Of a stretch of DNA of 28,513 nt, positions 1 to 8,150 are shown piece after piece; the first letter of the stretch is position 1, and each line of letters begins with the position of its first letter. The stretch lies in contig UZAN01039958.1 in NCBI GenBank assembly GCA_900618425.1, positions 9,010 to 37,522 on the forward strand. The letters run 5' to 3'. A program made the position numbers and the translations under genes. Under the pieces are notes generated by a model that searched no databases, was not told where the DNA came from, and was given only the letters and a program-made list of their open reading frames with translations. This DNA is from Echinostoma caproni (lineage: Eukaryota > Platyhelminthes > Trematoda > Plagiorchiida > Echinostomatidae).

Positions 1-8
1 TAAAACTC

Positions 9-645
9 ATGGGCTACGAATTCCCACTCGGCCTAATGAGACTGAACCCTGGACGATTGAAACCACTCACAAAGATCTCAAATCACAATGCCGGACAATC
101 GGTTTATTCTCATATTACGCTCATTCGATTCCTCGATTGTCGGATAATATACATCCCTTGGTACATAATAACACATTTCTCTCTAACAGAGGACATCAGA
201 ATGTACTGTGAAATGCCCAAAAGTGAACTGGAACATGCAATCATCATGAAAATCGATCCGAAGATGACAGTAATCGTGGAAACAGACACCTCGGACTTAG
301 GTATTTCGGATACAATCTCGAAGAACCGTAGACCGGTTACCTTATTCTCTAGAATGGTATTTCCAATCGAGAGACATCATTCTTCCGTAGGGAAAGAGGC
401 CAATGTCATCATCGAAGATATCCCGAAATGGAGGCATTATTTGCTTGGCATCCAAGTCCGACTGATTNTGTTACCTTTATGTTCGATGAGAGATCCCACG
501 GTAAAATTGAAAATGAAAAAAATCCATAGATAAAGGATCGAACTGGCATGCTGCAATTTCGATGTTATTTATCGCCCTGAACATGAAAACGTGGCGGCTG
601 ACTCATTGTCGCATAGCTTCTGCTCAGTGTTCACATCACTCGAAC
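9..645 (+). pseudogene. Ty3/gypsy pol relic: end of reverse transcriptase plus RNase H
   Basis: Decayed pol of a Ty3/gypsy LTR retrotransposon. The first ~60 codons resemble the RT thumb/connection that starts with a 'GYEF..GLMR.NP.RLKPL' type sequence. RNase H follows: VETDTSDLGI at about 276-305 carries a catalytic-type Asp (codon 285-287), then RPVTLFSR, IERHHSSVGKEA (the 'S..EKEA' helix) and KWRHYLLG. The frame breaks at 531-533, and similarity continues after a frameshift as IELACCNFDVIYRP and VAADSLSH, the usual RNase H end. An N lies at 468. The upstream RT fingers and palm are beyond the left edge. Family-level assignment is firm from motif order; the exact clade is not determined. 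It is a non-functional copy. Confidence 0.9.
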
Positions 646-1060
646 TAATGAGACAACTACACCATTGACTGTGTCATTTCAGGAATCGTGAGAATGCTTC
701 ATTTTGTTCGACTAAAGATCTTCCCTACTCTGTTAATGAAGCGAAATTCGGCATTAATGGCTGCTTAATCTGTGCTAGATGGAAACCGCAGTTTCGTAAA
801 TTTCCGACAACGAATTCAATCAAAGCCACTACGGTATTCGAGAGGCTGAACATCGACTTTGAAGGGCCACTCCCAATTAAATCTCGAAACTGATACTTGT
901 TTACGATTGTGGATGAGTACGCTCGATTCCCCTTTGCTTAATCGTGCTCTGACTTGTCAGCTGCTACAGTTAATTGGTGTTTCACTATTGGTATGCCTTC
1001 TTACAGCCGTTCAGATTTGGTGTTCTTCCTTCATGATAACAGCATTGTCTCCAGTTGAAC
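646..1060 (+). pseudogene. Ty3/gypsy integrase relic (HHCC and core)
   Basis: Continuation of the same pol fragment into integrase. A broken HHCC zinc-binding region is visible: LHH..LCHF near 657-680 and CLIC, with Cys codons 762-764 and 771-773. The core follows: ERLNIDFEGPLP gives the first catalytic Asp (855-857), an in-frame TGA lies at 891-893, then LFTIVDEYARFPF, SDLSAATVN and a GMPSYSRSD segment with the second Asp (1013-1015). Several frameshifts are needed to follow it, and the region between SAATVN and GMPSY looks shortened. The third catalytic residue (Glu) and the C-terminal domain cannot be traced past about 1060. In live elements integrase inserts the cDNA copy; this one cannot work. 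Confidence 0.85.
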
Positions 1061-2022
1061 AACAGCCTAGAGATCGGGCATTTGCATACTCTTTGTTCTA
1101 TGTATAAAAATTTATTCAACAAAAAAAATGAATCTCTGATCAAAAATATCACGGTTTGTTCACTGTTTACAGCAGAAAGCACAAGAAGTGTCGTCGAATG
1201 GTTGCAAAAGCGTAAGTTTTGTACAGATGGCCGAAACACTATCGTACTTTCACGTGTTTATGTTTATGTTGAACAGGGTTCGTTCTTCTGACGAAATCAC
1301 TTAGCGGCTGCCCCACAAAACGAAGAAGTCAGTTAGCCTATAGAACGTACACGATTTGCAGGATGCACAATAAAATAGTGTTTACCAACCAATAAAGCCC
1401 CAAACAAGCTTAAGGTAAAATCCTTGATAGTACTTAGTTAGGCTGAATTTCGAGCTTTCACCTGTCTCAGCACCTTTGAAAAGGAAAAAGGATGAAAAAA
1501 CGATCAAAGAAAAATAGAACATGTTTTATTCAGCCTCCGGCACCCTAAAACTCTTAACAAACTTCTTCTCCTTTGACCACACGATTGAACGATTTTTCCG
1601 TGCGCGTTTTGTGCTTCAGTGAAGCTCTTTGATATAAAGAACAATCATTGACAATTTCAATGCTTAGGTAACAGTTCTTGCTTTCTGTCAAATCGATGAT
1701 GTTGAATCGTTCATCGATATTCTCTTTTAAAGGCGAGGCTGAATAAGCTGAAAAATAGTTAGCAGTTCAGATTTTTATTTAAAACATTACGGAAAAACTA
1801 TATTTTCTAACTAAACTACATCCTCATTCCTAGGTAATTACCCTGTATCCTTTGCCCTATCACGTACANGCCTTCACGCAAATTTCTCAGCTCCTCCAGT
1901 CAACCATACAGTCAGAAGCATTAGACGCGAGTTTCACTTTTATTAGAGCTCATCGGTAGTGCACATCCAGCGTTCCGTCAGGAAGACAGATTAGTTATCA
2001 AACCGAAGTGACCACTTCAAAA
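1061..2022. other. Intergenic stretch, nothing recognised
   Basis: AT-rich sequence without a convincing coding frame. Short open frames at 985-1291 overlap on both strands and show no family resemblance. Its right part (roughly 1900-2022) may already belong to the Penelope-like element that follows, but nothing marks the border. There is an unresolved base at 1869. Confidence 0.5.
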
Positions 2023-2086
2023 GCACTGATGATGTCATCTCGGCTGGTGATGAAACGTTTGCAAACAAATTGTCAAGCTCGGCCAA
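2023..2086 (+). ncRNA. Hammerhead-ribozyme-like core, degenerate
   Basis: CTGATGA (2026-2032) is followed after one base by GTCATC (2034-2039), a 6-base loop, and GGTGAT (2046-2051), which can pair as stem II with two G-U wobbles. GAAAC (2052-2056) comes next and a GTC cleavage-type triplet lies at 2072-2074. This is the order of conserved parts of a hammerhead. Against it: one unpaired base after CTGATGA, a stem III reduced to about three pairs, and no convincing stem I. A gapless homologous copy lies at 16398-16461. PLEs carry hammerheads in this 5' position, so a decayed PLE ribozyme is the best reading. Activity is doubtful. Confidence 0.4.
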
Positions 2087-2205
2087 CAGGCAAAATAGAA
2101 TTCAGTTCACCAGAGCTACGAGAACCGATTTTCAATTCTTTTGTCACTCAGTGATAGGCTACTTACAAGTAACAATGTGCCATAAGCCAACTATTAAATT
2201 ATTTC

Positions 2206-2401
2206 TTTTCTTTTTTTCTTTTTCATTTTACTTTCTTTTTATTGAATATACAAAGATACAATTTTCAGGAAGGGGGAAGTGGCCAATCAGAGGGCTGCCA
2301 TACAACACACAAATGGGGAAAGTCAGGCGGTGGTGGTGGGATTCGAACACACGTCCTCCGGGGTGATAATTGGTGACGTTACCACCGGGCCACCACCGCC
2401 G
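2206..2401 (-). mobile_element. tRNA-derived SINE, complete copy
   Basis: Read on the minus strand, the insert starts with a 75-nt tRNA-like head (2400 down to 2326). Its ends GGCGGTGGTG and CACCACCGCC are perfectly complementary over 10 bases. It contains an A box (2392-2382) and a B box with a TTCGAAT T-loop (about 2348-2339). A tRNA-unrelated body of about 85 bases follows, ending in a TATTCAATAAAA-type tail near 2239, then an A-rich purine tract to 2206. Perfect 10-bp duplications flank it. A second, more diverged copy is at 22940-23100 on the other strand, so this is a family and not a lone tRNA pseudogene. It sits inside the PLE 5' region and is therefore younger than that insertion. 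Confidence 0.88.
2339..2392 (-). promoter_or_regulatory. Internal RNA polymerase III promoter (A and B boxes) of the SINE
   Basis: Minus-strand TGGCCCGGTGG (2392-2382) fits the A-box pattern and begins about 9 bases into the tRNA-like head, where A boxes normally lie. GTTCGAATCC (2348-2339) fits the B box. Such boxes recruit TFIIIC and drive SINE transcription. Both appear intact in this copy; the B box is destroyed in the copy at 22940-23100. Confidence 0.75.
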
Positions 2402-2411
2402 AAATTATTTC

Positions 2412-2735
2412 AACTAATGGTTCATTGAGTTGCTAACGGATTAATTCGTGGTCAATTAGTTCCCATCTATTTCAAATATGCAGATGGGTGTATTCCTNGT
2501 GCGTTTGTGCGTCCCGAACGCATATTCACCGACTCCCATATTTTAAAGTGGAAAAGTCAAGAAAATTGAACAGTTCAACCGAGGCATTATTTGAGTTTAT
2601 CGTTATTTACCCATCCAGTGACCAAATCATGAAACTGGAAAATGCTGACTTTCATTTCACGCAGGAGAACCCGATTCACTCTGAGATAAAAGCTTTAATA
2701 ACATCGTTATTTTTCAGAGGACAAATATTACATAT
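2412..2735 (+). other. PLE 5' leader, no coding signal
   Basis: Between the SINE and the repeated block there is no open frame with family resemblance and no clear structure; one unresolved base is at 2498. By position it should be PLE leader sequence. Confidence 0.4.
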
Positions 2736-2860
2736 CTAATCACGTTTTAAAGTTGTTTACAAAAATCGGATCAGCTAGATCAATTTGCAAGCTTTTAGAT
2801 TATCGTCAGTTCATTACTATTAGATCGTTCGATTTAACGACACAAATAAACGTGAAGCGG
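2736..2860 (+). repeat. Dispersed block shared with 16768-16893 (PLE 5' leader)
   Basis: This segment aligns with 16768-16893 over about 125 bases with few gaps: both contain CTAATCAC, a TTTACAAAAATC core, ATCAGCTA, a GATTAT/GAATTAT stretch and GATCGTT. Both copies lie downstream of a hammerhead-like core in the same orientation. Here the RT coding region follows directly, so the block probably belongs to the PLE leader. Confidence 0.7.
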
Positions 2861-3013
2861 TTAGTCAACCAACAATCGCCAGCTTATATAGCGTGCACAA
2901 TAGAGTATGTATTCATATACAGGCTGCGGTTAATTACATAATGTGGTAAAAAATGTGATTGGTTGAAATAAACCACAATGTGACGACAGCCGACTGGTGA
3001 GTCAGAACTCGAA

Positions 3014-3470
3014 GTGTTGTCACCCGAGGAACGCCAACGCCCAAAATGTTTTGTGCAATCCGTCGAGGAGAAACGGAGGAAATGTAAAACTCAAACATTA
3101 CAGAAATCGATTGATCCAACGAAACACGCTAGTGAGAAATACGTTCATAACTTTTCATCTGTTATATTGGATAAAAAGTTACTTGAAGTGCTTTCACAAG
3201 GACCCACATTTTGTTTTCCCGCTTTAAAAAGTAAGCAATTAGATTTGGAGGTTGAGTTTGAGAATCTATATTACCAAATGTCAGATCTTGTTCCGTCTTC
3301 ATCACTAGATGTAGATGAGCTGAAATCTACTCCAGTCTACACCTGCTATAGACACTTGGGCAGTAAACCGTCGACAACAGAGTTAGTAACCGCACAGCAC
3401 CGGGAACGATTGAACAGGTTGCAGGAAAACCGAGATGTACTTTCGAGACCAGATAAAGGCGCAGGAAAGT
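3014..3470 (+). pseudogene. PLE N-terminal region upstream of RT
   Basis: An open frame of about 150 codons, lysine-rich at first, with LLEVLSQGPTFCFP and a closing RPDKGAG, which is the conserved entry into Penelope-type RTs. No ATG opens it: the frame begins at a GTG after a stop, so the true start is lost or farther upstream. Near 3470 the frame changes; the next frame reads on as a 'VLLNRSDYINKM' type sequence, which puts a one-base indel just after the RPDKGAG motif. The region precedes the RT of the same element. Confident as part of the PLE by continuity with 3471-4732; no separate function is assigned. Confidence 0.85.
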
Positions 3471-4732
3471 CCTTTTAAATCGATCAGACTATATCAACAA
3501 AATGAGTAGCATACTCAGCGACACCAGAAAATTTCACAAAATAGCCGAGGAGAAAGCTAAAACAGAACAAATAGAAAGGTCACTGTCGAAAACGCTCCGG
3601 TGTTTAAAACAGAGGGACGTAATAGACACCGCCACATTTGATCAAATCCAACCAGCTGATACGACGATCCCGAGACTTTATGGCTCACCGAATATACATA
3701 AAAATGGAGTGCCTCTCCGACCGATTCTAGACATGTGTAACTCCCCTTACCGTGCATTGGCTAAGTGGCTGGTAGCGATCCTAGAACCCGTGCTAGCAAA
3801 ACTCGCCAATCACATATTAAAGGATTTCTACAACTCAGTGGCTAGTATTAACAACACAAACATAAACGGAATACGCATGTTATCACTCGACGTCGGTTTA
3901 CTATTCACTAACGTTTCCATTAATGAAACTATTCAATACATATGTGACCACATACAAAGGAATAATTGTGAAGTTGGAATACCAGTCGGGGATCTCAAAC
4001 AATTACTATACTCTTGCACACATAATGTACAATTCAAATTCAATGACGAAGTATATCGCCAGATAGATGAAGTAGCAATGGGATCTCCTCTGGGTTCACT
4101 GTTTGCTGATATCTTCATGGCAAAACTGGGGAATAACATCCTAAAACGAACAATTGATCGTTGCACATTTCACAAGCGCTACGTGGATAACATTTTGTGC
4201 TTCGTCAATGATAGTGTGCATCTGTCAAGACTCTTGAAAGTATTTAATTCAGCTCATCCAAACATTAAGTTTACTCTAGAGAACGAAGAGAATGAGCAGC
4301 TTGCATTTCTGGACGTTCTACTAAGCCGTCGATTAGACGAAACTATCCAACGCTCCATCCACAGGAAGCCATTGTGGATTAATCAGTATATCCATTTCAA
4401 AAGCAATGTGCGTTTGGAACGCAAAAGAAACCTGATTCATTGCCTCGCTATCAGGGCACGGAGAATATGTACGGACGATATCATTGATGCAGAATTGAGG
4501 TTTATTTGAGATTTTTTCCTTCAAAACGGATACCCCGTGCGATTTGTAGACAACATTCTGGGTCGTCACCGGTTGCCAAATAAGACCATTACTGCGGAGA
4601 AGAAACCGATTTGCATATCGCTACCTTTCAAGGGTGACAGGACTGCCAATATGGTGACACGTAAACTCAGTACAATTGTAGAAAAAACATTCCCCGCTGC
4701 AAAACTGCGTATTATGTTCATCTCCAGGCTAT
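3471..4732 (+). pseudogene. Penelope-like reverse transcriptase
   Basis: RT of the Penelope type, a class related to telomerase RT, which copies element RNA into DNA. Motifs in order: YGSPNIHKNGVPLRPIL (about 3679-3729), motif A SLDVGLLFTNV with the catalytic Asp at 3889-3891, motif B AMGSPLGSLFADIFM (about 4075-4119), motif C YVDN at 4180-4191 and AFLDVLLSR (about 4303-4329) before the thumb. Motif C should be YVDD; its second Asp is Asn here, which would abolish or severely reduce catalysis. A single in-frame TGA (4507-4509) separates the thumb from a continuation in the same frame (FLQNGYP to 4732). Overall nearly intact and the least decayed long coding segment in the window. Confidence 0.95.
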
Positions 4733-5115
4733 TTCTGTGCTTTCAACTCAGATAAATTGCTCGTTTTTGCAGTCTCTTTCTGTGTATACCTATTTATCTG
4801 TTCCGGTGGAACAAGGTACATTGCACGGGCAGACGAACGGGTCCGTGAGCATCACCCGGCCCGGTTGAACAGTGGAGTAATTAGGACCATTAACAGCTCA
4901 ATCGTTTCACACCTAGTGGAATCAAACCACATAATTAATGTGGCCGAGGCGTTTCGATCCCTCTAGTTGGTTCGCACCGGCCGATCTAAGAGGATTAGGA
5001 GTCGCATTTCGGGCCAAAGCGGAAGCGATCGGAATCCACCTACATAATTCCCCCTATGGTCCCAAAAACAATTCGTAAGAACACACTCGGTCTTCCATGG
5101 TCAACACCCCACACA
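4733..5115 (+). pseudogene. PLE C-terminal GIY-YIG endonuclease region
   Basis: After a frameshift near 4733 the frame reads FCVYLFICSGGTRYIA and then REHHPARLNSGVIRTINSS, SIVSHLVES and VAEAFR, the GIY-YIG nuclease arrangement of PLE C-termini. The domain nicks target DNA for retrotransposition. Defects: YIG reads YIA (codons 4817-4825), three or four residues are missing between that motif and REHHP, and the frame stops after FRSL near 4964. Similarity continues in other frames (an LRG..AFRAKAEAIGI segment, then a short LGLPWS-like end near 5100). A second copy of this domain is at 20165-20435 on the minus strand. Confidence 0.88.
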
Positions 5116-5739
5116 CGACGCAGTCTTCCTCCAAAGTGTGAGTGACATCCGGTCATGGAACTGGAATGTTAATTACCTCTTTCCAACTTGTCTTGACCTT
5201 TCCCCCCTGCCAAACAGTTTGATATAAATTGTGATGTATTAGCCTGTAAAAAAATCACAACAAACGAGTCAGAACTCATTAAACGAAGTGGAAAGTAATG
5301 CGTGTGTTTGATGAAACAAGTGGTTTATGAATGTATGTCATAATTAGATAAATGTGTGGTATATGCGGATTTGTTATTCGCTAATTTCTACCTGTGGACT
5401 AAAGACTATGCACTTGCTGCTAATGCATTCACGGGAAGATTGTCGACTCATTGACACTCATTAACCACTGTGTTTGTAGTTGTTCTCGTTTTTACGTGAT
5501 TCAACATGACTGTCTTCAGTGCATGCCATTGACCTGAGTTTGTGCTACTTTTAAAGCTAAGTCATGTAACAGTAGTAGTTGTTCTTACTGTTATTATTGC
5601 GATAATCCTATGTAAAACCTAGTAAATGACAACAAGAAAGCCATCGTTGTCAGTTTGCTGCCATATCCACCAACCAACCAAGCATCGAGGCGTTTGCGCT
5701 TCATCCTGCCTGACAAAAGTCAACACGTACCACTTCATA
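5116..5739. other. Non-coding stretch after the PLE
   Basis: No recognisable gene. A 12-base direct repeat GAGTCAGAACTC at 5266-5277 also occurs at 2999-3010 on the other side of the PLE coding region, which could be a trace of its terminal repeats or chance. Confidence 0.4.
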
Positions 5740-6882
5740 CATTCTTTCCATCAAAGGGATATATCGCATCGGTTCCATAGGTGACATGGACTTTTAAACA
5801 GCGATCTTGCCCTTATTACGCAATAAGTAATCTAATCTTCCACGCCTCCACCAGTACAACGCCCCATGCTTTCAACTACTTCCAGAGTGTGGCTAACCAG
5901 CGAAAGTGCATGAAAAGGTTCCTGCCATTCTTACAGCAACACTTTGCATTTCGAAGTTCCAAACGATTCAGCGTGTTTTGAATCACCGGTACGTTGTTAC
6001 CGAGTAAAGCAATATCATCGGCATGCACAAAGTCTAATCCTCTGTCTCCAGGAAGAAGCTCGATGCCGGCGTTTGGTAATGCCATTTTGCAGAATATTAT
6101 CTATCTCAAAGCTGAAGCGAAACGGTGATAGGAAAGGAAAGTTCAACATAGGACCTAACCATCCTCAAGGTCTGGCGGTAAAGTACTTTGAGAAGCGGGG
6201 GCATACCTCTAAGATAGTTTGCATCTAAGCAAACAACTCCACAGTGCAGGGCGATCGACAGAGTCCATGTCCACTCTGACCTCCAAAATCACGGCAATAG
6301 TTTATCGTCCATTTGTGTGGCGGTATTCTAATAGCAGACGAGGGCTGAAGATTTGATCTATGCGACCACGGCATATAGGAAACCCGGCCAACTCTTCACG
6401 GATTTGTAATTCAAGAAATGGGCTTGGTCGCAATAATATAACGAACGCTAACAGTTTGAGCGTTACTGGAGTCAGATTTATGAGACCTTGTTTGGAATAG
6501 GCATTTATACAACCTTTCTTACAAGTCATCTGATCTAGACGCCTGTGGATTTTCAGGGTTTGGAAATCCTCTTAGATCTCCGCTTCCATGGGCGGTCTCA
6601 TGGATAGCTCTCAAGAGAGCTGCTTGGGGCGGCCAGCTGGTTGAACTGCGATGTGAAGTGCTCTGCCCAGCGTTCCAAGCGTCGGCGAAGACTGTGTATT
6701 AGCGTGCCGTCTACTTCGCAGATTGTTTCACCAACGTGCTGTCTTTTGGAGCCTATAGCACGGATGAGCTGAAATAGTTGCCGTGTATTTCCACACTTAG
6801 CCGCTGATTCCATTTCCTTTGCACGTAGCGTCCGCCAGGCCTCTCGGTCGTCTCTCAAACTCTTTGTGAGTTCACGCCTCAC
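5740..6882 (-). pseudogene. RTE-like LINE reverse transcriptase relic
   Basis: Minus-strand remains of an endonuclease-RT protein of a non-LTR retrotransposon. From 6882 downward: a linker segment (LTKSLRDDREAW, GNTRQLFQLIRAIG, LERWAEHFTSQFN). After a junction at 6540-6598 comes RT palm sequence (LREEQAGF-like ELAGFPICRGRIDQIF, LEYRHT, then DSVDRPALW), an LSPF motif-B remnant near 6110, and LLPGDRGLDFVHADDIALLG at about 6055-5995. The YADD motif reads HADD, with the two Asp codons at 6019-6014. It can be followed to an HLW..RDISL-like piece near 5750. Expected RT fingers between linker and palm are missing, so there is an internal deletion plus several frameshifts. The clade name is from wording and is less certain than 'LINE'. 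Confidence 0.85.
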
Positions 6883-7339
6883 ATTAGAAACTCATCCTCC
6901 TCCTCATCATCTTCCGCGCTCTCAAAAGGGGTGCCCTAGGAAGCAGTAGGTTGCCTGCAAACAACGCGGATATATATTCTAGGGATTTTGATTTTGAAAC
7001 TCGACAAAAACGGAAAACAAAACAACTGTGTGGATACTCTGTATCTTTAGCAAAAACCTAACTTTGTATAACTCCATCTAGGAAATACAGTCATGAAAAA
7101 GGTTGACACGAAACGTACATCATAACCCAAAAGGGTTTTACGCACACGTCCAAGCAAGTAGAAGCATTGGAGAGGGGTTGGGCATGCTCGAGATAACTGG
7201 GTGATTAACGGTCATGAATGATCGGGAAAGAGCAACACGCGTCTTGTTTTTTTTCATGTGAACACACCGGCCACCAAAGGGAGAGATAGAATAAAGCAGC
7301 AAATCACGAAGTTCACCCATAAGAAAACTATTAGGCTCA
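6883..7339. other. No gene recognised
   Basis: Non-coding by inspection. It includes a small inverted repeat (AACCC-AAAA-GGGTT near 7126-7139) with no evident role. Confidence 0.4.
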
Positions 7340-8150
7340 AGAGATCAATTTCTTAAATAAACATAAAGCAGCAGGTCCTGACGGCTCGCAACCTGCTGTG
7401 ATTCAGCTATAAGCAAATTATAAGTGGAATCTGTTAGGACTATTAATTAGACTTACAGAGGATTATGAATCCAATATAGTAGTCGTAGTCGTAGGTCGGA
7501 CCAAAGATATCAGATCTGTAACTATAGACCGGTTAGTTTAACCTTGGTCTCCAAGAATTACCTAGAGAGAATGGTCAGATAGCATACGTGTGGATTCCTG
7601 ACAACGAGTAGACTTCTGACACATGCTCATCATGAATTCGTTGGGAAATAATCCTGCCTGACCAATATTCTCCAATTCCAAGACGAATTTACAAGGATAA
7701 TAAACGAACGTCGTCAGAGAGAAGTTTGCTATTCAGCTTTCAGTAAAGCTTTGAACTCCGTTAGTCATGAACTATTGGATCCAAAAACGCATACATTGGG
7801 GATCTTGGCTCAGATATGGAAATGGGCTGTGCAATTTATCGACTGTCGCACTCTCATTTTGAGAGTTGTAAATTACACGATCGAGCCTGAGGGGGCATCG
7901 ATTGATGGTCCGCAGGGTTCCTGATGACGAATGATTTTAGGTCGTCTCCGCTGTGTACACGTGTTGCCAATAAAATTCTACTTGCCTTTGTCAGGTTGTG
8001 CCCTATTATGGGTTGCATAAGACCTCTGAATAGTTCCCATCTGCGTACAAAACCGTTGTTCTTCCTGATTCGGAATATGACCATATCGCATATAAATACA
8101 TACAAACAGTGGGGAATTAACGATCTCCCAACGAGTGAAACCCACACCGA
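7340..8150 (+). pseudogene. CR1-like LINE reverse transcriptase relic (N-terminal half)
   Basis: A heavily broken non-LTR RT. Landmarks in order: KAAGPDG (about 7365-7385), NYRPVSLT (7520-7543), LERM, a SCLTNILQFQDEF stretch near 7650-7690, motif A region CYSAFSKALNSVSHELLD (about 7727-7780), VNYTIEPEG and GPQGS (about 7902-7922), and possibly INDLP near 8117-8131. The motif-A aspartates of the usual 'DFSKAFD' have both changed, so the copy is dead. Many frameshifts and stops separate the pieces. It is much more decayed than the CR1-like pieces at 12866 and 27280 and so probably an older insertion. Anything past 7925 is weak. Confidence 0.75.

Larger units (their letters stand above)
2196..2411. 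repeat. 10-bp target-site duplication around the SINE
   Basis: AAATTATTTC occurs exactly at 2196-2205 and again at 2402-2411, directly abutting the two ends of the tRNA-derived insert. Perfect direct repeats of this length at both ends are the normal product of LINE-driven target-primed reverse transcription, so they fix the insert as 2206-2401. Confidence 0.85.
2023..5115 (+). mobile_element. Penelope-like retroelement (PLE), degenerate copy
   Basis: Overall extent of a GIY-YIG-bearing Penelope-like element. In order: a hammerhead-like core (2023-2086), a 5' leader interrupted by a SINE (2206-2401), a block repeated elsewhere in the window (2736-2860), an N-terminal region, an RT of the Penelope type, and a C-terminal GIY-YIG region ending near 5115. 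The coding part is broken by two frameshifts (near 3470 and 4733) and one in-frame stop (4507-4509). The left boundary is inferred from the repeated motifs, since PLEs are known to carry hammerhead motifs in their terminal repeats; no complete terminal repeat was found. The coding region is certain, the outer limits are not. Confidence 0.75.

Noticed and set aside
2326..2400. A functional tRNA gene on the minus strand.
   Set aside because: The end-pairing is three bases too long, the T stem has a mismatch, and the same head with body and tail occurs at 22940; it is a SINE head.
7126..7139. A rho-independent-type terminator (AACCC-AAAA-GGGTT followed by T).
   Set aside because: Short hairpin with no neighbouring gene, and the window is eukaryotic.
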